DNA from: Marinicella gelatinilytica | GTDB taxonomy: Bacteria > Pseudomonadota > Gammaproteobacteria > Xanthomonadales > Marinicellaceae | Reading direction: 5' to 3' | NCBI RefSeq assembly: GCF_026410405.1 | Contig: NZ_JAPMLN010000012.1 | Span: 35,932 to 99,931 of the forward strand | Length of the DNA: 64,000 bases | Notes under the pieces: generated by a model | Told to the model about the DNA's origin: nothing | Seen by the model: only the letters and a program-made list of their open reading frames with translations | Databases searched by the model: none | Shown here: positions 54,764-62,657 of the stretch, piece by piece | Numbering within the stretch: position 1 is the first letter of the stretch | Layout: every line of letters begins with the position of its first letter | Program-made: the position numbers and the translations under genes

Positions 54764-55068
54764 GATATTTAATTGATACCTGCTCGCTTAGTGTTTTGAG
54801 CAGTGGTTAGAAAAGTTCGCGGATTATATAGTAAGCCGACAGAGATAACACTGTAAACAATCACTTTAGACCCAATCTAAATACAGCCCAGCTGATAAAA
54901 AATATTTATTATATAACGCCTGTTCGATATTATTTACCATTATTGACGTCAGCTATATCCTATGAGATTAATGACTTGCTGATGTTTGTTGCTTTAAATC
55001 AATTACAATACATCAATTATTAAAGTTTTGAATACCCCAACCTGGCCTTATTTTGAGTTAATTTCCTC
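54764..55068. other. Divergent intergenic region, deaD/norE
   Basis: The 305 bp contain the third FNR/Dnr-type box (54989-55002) and AT-rich promoter-like DNA. No other gene or element is apparent. Confidence 0.5.
54989..55002. promoter_or_regulatory. FNR/Dnr-type box upstream of norE
   Basis: TTGCTTTAAATCAA matches TTGATnnnnATCAA with one mismatch (A to C at position 4). It ends 66 bp before the norE ATG. Confidence 0.6.
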
Positions 55069-55635
55069 ATGAAAAAATACCCCAAACCAATACCCGGCGA
55101 CTTAGCCATGTGGATTATCATCTTTGCTGAACTGTTGGTGTTTGGCATATTTTTCATTGCTTACGCAGTCGTTCGAATTAATAACGTTGACATGTTCAAC
55201 GACTCTCAGCTCACTTTAAACCGTGAGACGGGTGCCATCAATACGATTTTACTGATTACGGCCAGTTACTTCGTTGTCATGGCAATCCATGCTTTGAAAA
55301 ACAACACAACCAAAAAAAGCAGCCGTTATTTATATGCAGCAATCGCTTCCGGTTCACTCTTCATCCTGATTAAAACCTTAGAATTTCATGACAAAATGTC
55401 TGCCGGCATCGACATCGGCACCAATACGTTTTATATGTTTTATTTTTTATTGACCCTGTTTCATTATTTTCATGTCATTTTAGGGCTGATGATTTTATTT
55501 GTGGTGGCCTTAAAAACCCAGAAAGGACATTACAACGCGAACCAAACCCATGCCATGGAAACCGCAGGTTCTTATTGGCATATGGTCGATTTAGTCTGGA
55601 TCATCATGTTTCCATTAATCTATGTGATCAGGTGA
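55069..55635 (+). CDS. norE: NorE, cytochrome c oxidase subunit III-like protein
   Basis: The 188-residue protein has five membrane helices in the order of heme-copper oxidase subunit III: GDLAMWIIIFAELLVFGIFFIAY, TILLITASYFVVMAI, SGSLFILIKTLEFHDKM, FYFLLTLFHYFHVILGLMIL and the closing SYWHMVDLVWIIMFPLIYVI. The residues EF..K, FHYFHV and HMVDLVW are family marks. The short length and the NorF-like gene directly behind point to NorE, an accessory of nitric oxide reductase. The gene lies about 24 kb from norCBQD. Confidence 0.88.
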   Translation: MKKYPKPIPGDLAMWIIIFAELLVFGIFFIAYAVVRINNVDMFNDSQLTLNRETGAINTILLITASYFVVMAIHALKNNTTKKSSRYLYAAIASGSLFILIKTLEFHDKMSAGIDIGTNTFYMFYFLLTLFHYFHVILGLMILFVVALKTQKGHYNANQTHAMETAGSYWHMVDLVWIIMFPLIYVIR

Positions 55636-55639
55636 CAAA

Positions 55640-55897
55640 ATGAATAAAATTTACAATATACATACCGTCTGGCTGATGCTGGTCCTGCTGACCTTATTGA
55701 CCTATGGCTTAAGTTACATAGACGCTAATGACACGGTCATTATGCTGATTTTAATGGTTGTTGCGCTTACCAAAGGCGTCATGATTATTCGTGATTATAT
55801 GGAATTAAAAGGCGTGTCACTGCTCTGGAAAATCATAATGTATGGCTGGATAACTGTCGTTAGTCTGGCCATCGTCGTGGCTTATTTACTTGTGTGA
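55640..55897 (+). CDS. norF: NorF-like small membrane protein (subunit IV type)
   Basis: The 85-residue protein has three hydrophobic segments: TVWLMLVLLTLLTYGLSYI, VIMLILMVVALTKGVMIIRDYM and ILMYGW-like IIMYGWITVVSLAIVVAYLL. The second carries the K-x2-x(R/D)-DYME region typical of cytochrome oxidase subunit IV/NorF. It begins 4 bp after norE. The product probably aids NO reductase activity. Confidence 0.8.
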   Translation: MNKIYNIHTVWLMLVLLTLLTYGLSYIDANDTVIMLILMVVALTKGVMIIRDYMELKGVSLLWKIIMYGWITVVSLAIVVAYLLV

Positions 55898-55907
55898 ATT
55901 AATGGGG

Positions 55908-55967
55908 TCTAACTAAGGATTTAATGAAGTAATCAAGTGCCTGTCGCATGTTATTCCCATGTTATTT
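55908..55967. repeat. Border repeat, copies A and E
   Basis: TCTAACTAAGGA (55908-55919) is followed at 55936 by AGTGCCTGTCGCATGTTATT, then CCCATGTTATTT. The second block recurs at 62611-62652 and the first block at 56664 and 58904. It lies just after norF. Confidence 0.6.
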
Positions 55968-56091
55968 CACATATTTTTTTATTTTAGGTGTGTTTGAAAG
56001 CTGTATTCGACTCAATAGATTGATCAGGACTAAACGAACTATTTTAATTAATATCCCAAACCGGCTTGCCAATGTGCTAGTATAAATAGAT

Positions 56092-56589
56092 ATGACAAAT
56101 AAAATAGAATACCGGGCCGCGAGGTCTAAAGATGCCAAAGACATGATAACCGTTCAATTTAAAGCGGTTCAATCCATACCTAAAGATGATTATACCAAAC
56201 AGATCTTATCTGCCTGGTCACCTAAACCAAACAGTGAAAGAATTCAATGGTTGGCTGCTTTTATTAAAAATGACAACGTTCGTTGTTTTGTGGCCACCAA
56301 TAAAAAAAGTAAAGTATTGGGTGTAGCCATATACTTGATCGCTGAGCAATGCATCAGATCATTGTACGTTGACCCCAAACACGCAGGTATCGGCATAGGA
56401 ACGCGATTGTTAAATAGAATTGAGCGATTCGCTAACAAAAAAGCGGTCGACAAACTACACCTCAAAGCTTCAATCAACTCAATTTCATTCTATAAAAGTA
56501 TGGGTTACAAAAAAATTGAGGAAGCCAAACAACTGTTAAGTAATGGCAGTTCAATGGACGCTGTTTTTATGGAAAAGGTTATCAATTAA
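56092..56589 (+). CDS. GNAT-family N-acetyltransferase
   Basis: The 165-residue protein has the GNAT fold: N-terminal YRAARSKDAKDMITVQFKA, strands CFVATNKKSKVLGVAIYLI, the acetyl-CoA motif LYVDPKHAGIGIGTRLLNRI (GIGIGT is the Q/RxxGxG/A-like loop), and C-terminal SFYKSMGYKKIEE. Substrate unknown. A strong terminator follows and border repeats lie on both sides, so it may be part of the accessory region. Confidence 0.85.
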   Translation: MTNKIEYRAARSKDAKDMITVQFKAVQSIPKDDYTKQILSAWSPKPNSERIQWLAAFIKNDNVRCFVATNKKSKVLGVAIYLIAEQCIRSLYVDPKHAGIGIGTRLLNRIERFANKKAVDKLHLKASINSISFYKSMGYKKIEEAKQLLSNGSSMDAVFMEKVIN

Positions 56590-56597
56590 ACCCTAAT

Positions 56598-56632
56598 GGC
56601 TCAGACCTGGAAAGAGTCTGAGCCTTATTTTT
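56598..56632 (+). terminator. Terminator after the acetyltransferase gene
   Basis: GGCTCAGAC and GTCTGAGCC form a perfect 9-bp stem with a 9-base loop, followed by TTATTTTT. Confidence 0.88.
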
Positions 56633-56663
56633 CCTGAAGTGCCAAACAGAATTGTCGTCATGA

Positions 56664-56677
56664 TCTAACTAAGGACA
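56664..56677. repeat. Border repeat, copy B
   Basis: TCTAACTAAGGACA, identical in 14 bases to the copy at 58904. It lies between the acetyltransferase terminator and the end of the AbiE operon. Confidence 0.6.
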
Positions 56678-56855
56678 TACACCAGATTCAACATTAATAA
56701 CCAACCAAGTCTATAGTGTGACTACACCTCAGTCAAAATCCTTTCAAAATTATCTGTAAACAACCAGGTAGTTAATGGTCTATCAATCAAATAAACGGCT
56801 TAAAATTATCTAAAGAATGCCAGTCCCTTATTATTGATTGAATGGGTGGTTATGA

Positions 56856-57767
56856 TTAATCAATCCCTAAAATATTTTTTAGCGTTTCTAATTCTTGTGT
56901 TAACTTTTTGCTTGTCATTTTTTTGATATTTAACATTTTCCATTGTATGGCCGGCAAGCGATCTACGGCATCTAATCCCAATAATGACCAATCTGCCTGA
57001 CTGTTTTGAAACGACAACAAAAACTTTCTTTCATCACCTGTTAGTGAGCTCATTATGGTATCAATAAGTTGTTGTCTCGTTTTGATTAATTCATCTAAAC
57101 TCACCTCTACAAATGCCATGCCATTAAATTCAGCATCAAACACGGCATTTAATGGCTTCAAATGTGGATTTAATAATTCACTGATAGGACGTGGGTGACT
57201 TATGAGGTAAAGCAGAAATGCTTTGCGCAATGCTGTATCCCATTCATTGTGTCTGAAGTACAACATCACATCGAACAAATCCCGTGGGTGTTGTCTGTCG
57301 AGCGCGGCACACATTTTACCGGCATATAAATCAGCTTTCGACACCACGTTCATCTCCGCATAACCAAACCGGTCTTCAACCGAAGGCATCACAGACAACC
57401 TTTTAGGCTCATAAACAGTGCCACGTAACACAGGTGATAATTCAACCTTTACCACCACACCATCATGCTGAACGACTAAGCGCAAAGCATCATTCTTGTC
57501 ATCATATGCTTTAATGACTTGAGCCATTTGCCACTGCTCTGATATTTTTTCGGCCAAACGATCCAACGCTTCACGAATGCGATCCAATGCCTCATTCCGC
57601 GCTTCATCTGGCAAGTAAACCAAATCAATATCGACCGACAAACGTGGTAAATCCTCAACAAATAAATTAATTGCTGTGCCACCTTTTAAAGCGAAACAGG
57701 TTTCTGTATCCACCAAGCCCAGAAGCTGAATCACCAACTTAACTTGTTGTTGATAAACCTTCACCAT
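56856..57767 (-). CDS. abiEii: AbiEii-type nucleotidyltransferase toxin
   Basis: AbiEii is the bacteriostatic toxin of the AbiE type IV toxin-antitoxin/abortive infection system. The 303-residue protein has the nucleotidyltransferase motif at Gly29-Gly30 (LKGGTAINLF) and SVDIDLVYLP with Asp46 and Asp48, as well as later conserved SKADLYAGKMCAALDRQHPRD (shortened to KADLYAGKMCAAL, with RQHPRDLFDV), typical of the AbiEii family. The start overlaps abiEi by 7 bp. Confidence 0.93.
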   Translation of the reverse strand: MVKVYQQQVKLVIQLLGLVDTETCFALKGGTAINLFVEDLPRLSVDIDLVYLPDEARNEALDRIREALDRLAEKISEQWQMAQVIKAYDDKNDALRLVVQHDGVVVKVELSPVLRGTVYEPKRLSVMPSVEDRFGYAEMNVVSKADLYAGKMCAALDRQHPRDLFDVMLYFRHNEWDTALRKAFLLYLISHPRPISELLNPHLKPLNAVFDAEFNGMAFVEVSLDELIKTRQQLIDTIMSSLTGDERKFLLSFQNSQADWSLLGLDAVDRLPAIQWKMLNIKKMTSKKLTQELETLKNILGID

Positions 57768-58513
57768 GAACTGGGCACCGTTATCATTAACTCATTATCC
57801 AGGCGCCCCTGTTCAGCGATAACCCGTTTACCACTACCCAAATCATAATCAGATGATTTAAGCTTTTTCGACCATTGAAAATTGTGACGTTGCGCAAACC
57901 AGAAAAACAATCGTTTGGCCTTGATACTGTTACAACGCTTTAGCATGCCATCTAATCTTTTCGGAGACATCGATGTTAATCCTTGGAACAACATATCCGC
58001 ATATTCAAAACTCACACTGTGAGGAACGCCAGACAAAAGCTCCAAACAAGCCTGTTCAACTGAAGCCTGAAAATAAACAGATACATCATCGCGCCACTGT
58101 TGAACTTGTAAAACATCCACATCCAAATCACGCCAAAGCCTTTTGCAACCATGCCATTTAAATTTAACTGACAAATCAAGTCCATCTATCCAACTTGGCT
58201 TAGGCGAATTGGAATAAACATGAACCACTGTCAAATCTTGAACATAATGCCCAAAGCCACTTAATTGGATGGCCGAAACGCCACCAACATAAGCTGGATT
58301 TTCAGGATTTAGCCTGGCCAAAGAAGACATCACGCCTTGCCAGGTTATAGGTAATCCCTCGCGTATATAGACACCTCTACTGACCGCCTTTAATTTCCCA
58401 GACTTGACCGCATTATCGAACCTATGCCGCTCGATACCTTGTGCCAATATATAGGCCCGGGTAGCGACTAAACCCAAAGGTAAGATCCGTTCTAATTTAT
58501 TCTGTTCACGCAT
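57761..58513 (-). CDS. abiEi: AbiEi-type antitoxin and autorepressor
   Basis: AbiEi neutralises AbiEii and represses the operon with an N-terminal winged helix. From ATG 58513 the product has 250 residues. The winged helix is LPLGLVATRAYILAQGIERH, then FDNAVKSGKLKAVSRGVYIR. The C-terminal domain contains YVGGVSAIQLSGFGHYVQ and the segment AYVGGVSA to LERILPL of the family. The ATG at 58558 lies inside an operator-like dyad and is therefore not chosen. The two dyads upstream (58539-58557 and 58613-58631) are the likely binding sites. Confidence 0.9.
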   Translation of the reverse strand: MREQNKLERILPLGLVATRAYILAQGIERHRFDNAVKSGKLKAVSRGVYIREGLPITWQGVMSSLARLNPENPAYVGGVSAIQLSGFGHYVQDLTVVHVYSNSPKPSWIDGLDLSVKFKWHGCKRLWRDLDVDVLQVQQWRDDVSVYFQASVEQACLELLSGVPHSVSFEYADMLFQGLTSMSPKRLDGMLKRCNSIKAKRLFFWFAQRHNFQWSKKLKSSDYDLGSGKRVIAEQGRLDNELMITVPSSW

Positions 58514-58538
58514 AATTAGGTTTAAAAGTATCAGTTGA

Positions 58539-58557
58539 TGCGGCACTAATCGCCGCA
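58539..58557. promoter_or_regulatory. AbiEi operator-like dyad, proximal
   Basis: TGCGGCA-CTAAT-CGCCGCA, a 7-bp dyad with 5-bp spacer and one mismatch. It is 74 bp (start to start) from the distal copy. Confidence 0.65.
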
Positions 58558-58612
58558 TTAAAGCACAATTATAAACTAAAAAAGCTAAAAAAGTTTACTT
58601 AGATAGTGCTTT

Positions 58613-58631
58613 TGCGGCGTTATTCGCCGCA
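58613..58631. promoter_or_regulatory. AbiEi operator-like dyad, distal
   Basis: TGCGGCG-TTATT-CGCCGCA, a perfect 7-bp dyad. It lies 100 bp upstream of the abiEi ATG and shares its pattern with the proximal copy. Confidence 0.7.
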
Positions 58632-58841
58632 TATAGGAGTATATTTAAACCGTTAATATGGATTTCATCTGTTATCTAGGATAGCGACCAGCTTATTTCA
58701 CATTTGGCTGTTTTGAGAAATAGCGGTTGTTGATAATTCAAAATTAAAATATCAATTTGTAAGCTATTTATATTTTAATGACATGCCTGTCATGGCTTTT
58801 ACTGGCTTTTTCAATCAACCCAAATGTCAACAAATCCAACA

Positions 58842-58860
58842 TGTTGCAAAAATTGCAACA
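58842..58860. repeat. Perfect 8-bp dyad near the end of mcrC
   Basis: TGTTGCAA-AAA-TTGCAACA. It lies 109 bp past the mcrC stop on the minus strand and lacks a T-run, so it is either a protein site or part of a terminator-like structure. Confidence 0.5.
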
Positions 58861-58903
58861 ACTGTTGCCTTTTTTGTCTTTCCATTCTGGCCAGCCGTTT
58901 AAC

Positions 58904-58921
58904 TCTAACTAAGGACAGGCA
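58904..58921. repeat. Border repeat, copy C
   Basis: TCTAACTAAGGACAGGCA. Its GGACAGGCA end is the exact inverse of TGCCTGTCC at 62613-62621, on the other side of mcrBC. Confidence 0.65.
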
Positions 58922-58968
58922 TCGAAATCGTTCAGGGGCGACTAAGTTATTTAACTGAGTTGGTTGTC

Positions 58969-60255
58969 TCATGCGTTAACTATCCAACCATTTAGTTGCT
59001 TATAAATTTCATCTTGCCATACCTTAACATTCTCATGGATACCGATCGTAATGATGCCACAGGTTTTATTAGATTCTTGGCCGTTAATCTTATTGAGGTA
59101 CTGCCCTGATATTTGTTGATTAATCTCTCCAGGATAAACCAAAGCCACTTTTTCTGCATTAAAATAATCGTGGTAAACATACATTTGTCTTAAATCATGC
59201 GATGAGGGATTGCTTGATTGAATGTTCTTCCATTTAGTATCAAATACAATCGCTTTAGGCTTTTCACCGACTGAGCTAACTTTGTTTTTAATCACAATAT
59301 CAGGTCGAATACTTGAGCGATTGCCTTTTTTAGGTCGCCAGAAATATTTATGCGCTTGGGCTGTTATATTTTGATACTGAGCTCTGTTTTTTCTCAGGCT
59401 GATATAGACGAAACGTTCCCACAAGGCATTCATATCGAACATAATGGCCAAAATATGATTTTTACCGGCACTGACATCAGGATGGTAATTAAGTAGCAAC
59501 AAACGACTGATTTCGATGGCATCTTTATAAACCGTGGTTTTTCGGTTATAAATAATTTTCTCAAAATCGGCTTCTCTGACTGTGATGTCAGGTAACTCAG
59601 GAAAGTGCAGTAACAACGAACCGATACGGCTGTGCAAAGCGGCGTTGGAGTTAATGCGTTTAAGCAGTTTTAAGGTTTTAAATAAAATTTGATTGAGCGG
59701 CTGTTGGTACGAATACTTACTATAACGCACAAAAAAACGTTCTTGATGCACCAGATTTTTGCTGATGTGTTGCCCGAACTGTAAAGCCCCTTTTAAAGCC
59801 AGTGACTGGCCTTCGGTTTTCGTGTATTTCTTAACCAGGCCTAAGTTGACTAAGTACGCCACTTCTTTCAGAAAAAGCGCAAAGTATAAATCCAGTATAA
59901 AGTTGTTTTTTGTATTTAAAGCAGCTGAACTCGGCGCTTGAATATTAAAAGTCCCCACCGTTTTTAACATGCCGATTAATAAAGTCCGCCAACGATTTTC
60001 ATCATGCGTTTTATCAACTTTAGGTAGCACTTCAATGGTTAACTCACCGACCTGTAAAACACCGACGAATTGATTAAATTTTATACCTTTGTTAATGAGC
60101 TGGTAGTAATTTAAACCACCATTGCCATAGTGCTTTTCTAAGGCTTGCAAATGACTTTGTTTAAACTCAACTTTTCGATTACCCGTATCAAAAACCATAC
60201 CGACCTTTAAACGGTCGTGTTCATAAACAGTGATGGTTTTATTGGCTCTCATCAC
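58969..60255 (-). CDS. mcrC: McrC-type nuclease subunit
   Basis: McrC is the PD-(D/E)xK endonuclease of McrBC, activated by the McrB GTPase motor to cut modified DNA. The 428-residue protein has Asp319 in RPDIVIKNK and Asp339-x-Lys341 in IVFDTKWKN as the catalytic set. The N-terminal part (VGVLQVGELTIEVLPKV, near 65-81) is the McrC signature. The C-terminus continues with QMYVYHDYFNAEKVALVYPG. It overlaps mcrB by 17 bp, as in other mcrBC operons. Confidence 0.93.
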   Translation of the reverse strand: MMRANKTITVYEHDRLKVGMVFDTGNRKVEFKQSHLQALEKHYGNGGLNYYQLINKGIKFNQFVGVLQVGELTIEVLPKVDKTHDENRWRTLLIGMLKTVGTFNIQAPSSAALNTKNNFILDLYFALFLKEVAYLVNLGLVKKYTKTEGQSLALKGALQFGQHISKNLVHQERFFVRYSKYSYQQPLNQILFKTLKLLKRINSNAALHSRIGSLLLHFPELPDITVREADFEKIIYNRKTTVYKDAIEISRLLLLNYHPDVSAGKNHILAIMFDMNALWERFVYISLRKNRAQYQNITAQAHKYFWRPKKGNRSSIRPDIVIKNKVSSVGEKPKAIVFDTKWKNIQSSNPSSHDLRQMYVYHDYFNAEKVALVYPGEINQQISGQYLNKINGQESNKTCGIITIGIHENVKVWQDEIYKQLNGWIVNA

Positions 60256-62368
60256 CCGACTTATTCAGTAGTTTGTTGATGGCGTCGATAAATTCAGCAT
60301 CGGTTTCATGATTGGGAAAAGAGTATATTAGCTTTTCGCTGTAATCATAATCATCATAATGTGTAGATACCGTGGCAAACTTAACTTCAGAAGCGCTCTC
60401 AGCCTGACAAAAGCCCTCGCCTAACACCATCGAAATTTTACCGTAATCGCCGAAAAAGTATTCCTGCAACAGTGGGATAATTTCATTATAAAAAGCATGC
60501 CTTAATCCGGCGATATCAGTGATTTTCATAAAATAACTGTGACCAATCAAATGGTCTCTGTCCAACAAGACTTCAATCCGCTCATTAATGACCGTCAGTA
60601 AATTGACTAAATCAATGGGCTCATCAATTGCGTCAATAAAACGCACACCCACTTGTTCTATTAAATCCGGTTGCGGTGGCATTTCAGTAAAACTAAAACG
60701 CCGCCTTAAAGCCGAATCCAACGCTTCAACGCTTCTGTCAGCGGTGTTCATAGTGCCGATAATATACAGGTTATTGGGCACAAAAAATGGTTCCTTGCTA
60801 TACGGCAAAATAATTTCTAACCCTTCTTCATTCCCGGCACGTTTACTTAGTTCAATTAATGTTATTAACTCGCCGAAAATAGCCGACACATCCCCCCGAT
60901 TTATTTCGTCGATGATAAGAATATACGGCTTACTCGTTTTACCTGATAATTCTGACAATTTTAAAGATTTTACAACTTGAACTTTATCGCTCCATGAATA
61001 TTTTTTAGGCGTTCTATTCAAGTTTGAGTGTATGGATTGTTCTTGAATTGAGTTTAAAACTGACCAATAAGCAGAAGAATTACTACCACCAATTATTGCC
61101 CTAAATTCATCATTAATGTTATTGACCTCTTCTAAATCGTCTATGCCCTCTTGAAGCTTCGCTAATCGAGATTTTGAAACTGTATATGCTCTGGATCCCC
61201 CGACATGCTTTACTATAATGTTACCTTGAGAGGATATACCGTCAACAATAACCTTTCCACCATTCTTAGTTTTCAGTTCAACCGTTTCACTGGATGATAA
61301 TTTTTCTTCAATACGTTGTGAAAATTCATCAAACGCCAGTGAAAAGTCAACCACATGATCAATCAAGACAGAATTACTTTCTTTCGCCAGTGAAAAACCT
61401 GCCTCAATACATAATCTTTTAAAAATACCCTCTTCAACTTTATAACTAATTGAATCACCTTCTTTTTCAGGCTCAATGGGTTTAATACCCTCAACAAAAT
61501 CTTCATACGCCAGACTTTGATGAAAAGTGGTAAAGACAATTTGGCCTTCTTTTACATACTCATCATATCTTTTTTTCAACCTCGGATAGTCTTCGGTTTC
61601 TATTTCAGCTTCTGAATTCTCTTCAATAATTGCTAAAGCTTTAATAACGGTCGAATAGGTTTTACCGGTTCCCGGCGGTCCGAATAAGATTTGGTTTAAT
61701 GGCGTGTTTATTTCTGATTGAGTGCGTTTGTAACCGTCACTTTGCTTATCTGATTCAGTGGCCTTACTTAATTTATCTTTCTTATCGAACATATCCCACA
61801 ATCTTGATGAATAATCGTCAAAGGGTTCATCTTCAGGCTTGGCTTCAATTAGTTGCCGATGAATTTCAGATGCTTTTTTTAGTTTTTTACCTAAAATTTC
61901 CTGGCTTAAATATTTAAGTGCGCCGTCCTTTACAAACCTTAACAAAGTGTTCTCAGGCGCATACATGTATGCTATCTTCCATTTGAATGAGTGTCCTAAG
62001 TCAATGCCATCAATTTCATGAAAATCTTCATTTTGTGCCGATTTAATAGTCTTAATTAGTTGGTTCTTTACTTCTGAAAAAGCTACTTCAGGTGAATCGC
62101 CATATTTTGAATACCAACCATATACGCCATCACTCTTTTGGTTGCTTTGTAATTGCTTTTGTTCAGCTTCGGGATTTCTTTTAAAAACACCGAATTTATA
62201 AGCCGAACCACCCCACATGCTTATAACATCTTCAGTTCTGGTTTCCATCCAATAGGTAAAAGAATCATTTCTTTCAGTATTAGTATATTCTTCTAAGGTT
62301 AAACTTTTAACTTTTTCAAGTGGCCATCTTTCTAAAAACTTTTGTTTTGATTCTTTCCAATTCGTCAT
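60239..62368 (-). CDS. mcrB: McrB-type AAA+ GTPase with a non-classical N-terminal domain
   Basis: McrB forms a ring that translocates DNA and activates McrC. The 709-residue protein has Walker A GPPGTGKT (230-237), Walker B DEINRGD (487-493), the McrB signature MNTADRS (540-546) and the arginine stretch RRRF (555-558). The N-terminal 190 residues (FTYWMETRTEDVISMWGGSA, KFGVFKR, YGWYSKYG) differ from the classical E. coli methylcytosine-binding domain and form the putative substrate-recognition module. A long insertion (about 300-480) separates Walker A from Walker B. Modified-base specificity cannot be read from sequence. Confidence 0.9.
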   Translation of the reverse strand: MTNWKESKQKFLERWPLEKVKSLTLEEYTNTERNDSFTYWMETRTEDVISMWGGSAYKFGVFKRNPEAEQKQLQSNQKSDGVYGWYSKYGDSPEVAFSEVKNQLIKTIKSAQNEDFHEIDGIDLGHSFKWKIAYMYAPENTLLRFVKDGALKYLSQEILGKKLKKASEIHRQLIEAKPEDEPFDDYSSRLWDMFDKKDKLSKATESDKQSDGYKRTQSEINTPLNQILFGPPGTGKTYSTVIKALAIIEENSEAEIETEDYPRLKKRYDEYVKEGQIVFTTFHQSLAYEDFVEGIKPIEPEKEGDSISYKVEEGIFKRLCIEAGFSLAKESNSVLIDHVVDFSLAFDEFSQRIEEKLSSSETVELKTKNGGKVIVDGISSQGNIIVKHVGGSRAYTVSKSRLAKLQEGIDDLEEVNNINDEFRAIIGGSNSSAYWSVLNSIQEQSIHSNLNRTPKKYSWSDKVQVVKSLKLSELSGKTSKPYILIIDEINRGDVSAIFGELITLIELSKRAGNEEGLEIILPYSKEPFFVPNNLYIIGTMNTADRSVEALDSALRRRFSFTEMPPQPDLIEQVGVRFIDAIDEPIDLVNLLTVINERIEVLLDRDHLIGHSYFMKITDIAGLRHAFYNEIIPLLQEYFFGDYGKISMVLGEGFCQAESASEVKFATVSTHYDDYDYSEKLIYSFPNHETDAEFIDAINKLLNKSGDESQ

Positions 62369-62657
62369 TTAAATTTCTCTATCTATTTTTATTAGTGAGG
62401 ACAATATATTTGATTGATTTAATGTTTAACGGGATTAGCCATCGCCGTCCGCGGAAACCAAATGGTTTTAATCAGCCGATTCGTGAGCTCGGCTTCTTTA
62501 ACTGAAGTCGGTGAGCCTTCGGGGAGGAATATTTGGATAGTTTGGGGATCATTTTTTTCTTAATTAAGTGCAAAATATAAAAATTTCATTAGGATTGAAT
62601 AGTCTTAAAGAGTGCCTGTCCCATGTTATTTATTATTTATACCATGTTATTTGATTG
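62369..62657. other. Intergenic region between mcrB and the helicase
   Basis: It holds border repeat copy D (62611-62652) and a GC-richer stretch around 62430-62525 with CAGCCGATTCGTGAGCTCGG. No gene is evident. Confidence 0.4.
62611..62652. repeat. Border repeat, copy D
   Basis: AGTGCCTGTCCCATGTTATT, then after 17 bases a second CCATGTTATTT. The same two-part pattern is at 55936-55967, there with CCC before the second part. The AGTGCCTGTCC part is the inverse of GGACAGGCA in copy C. Confidence 0.65.

Larger units (their letters stand above)
58559..58968. other. Intergenic region between mcrC end and abiEi
   Basis: The 410 bp hold the distal AbiE dyad (58613-58631), a perfect dyad TGTTGCAA-AAA-TTGCAACA (58842-58860), and border repeat copy C (58904-58921). 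No gene is evident. Confidence 0.5.
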
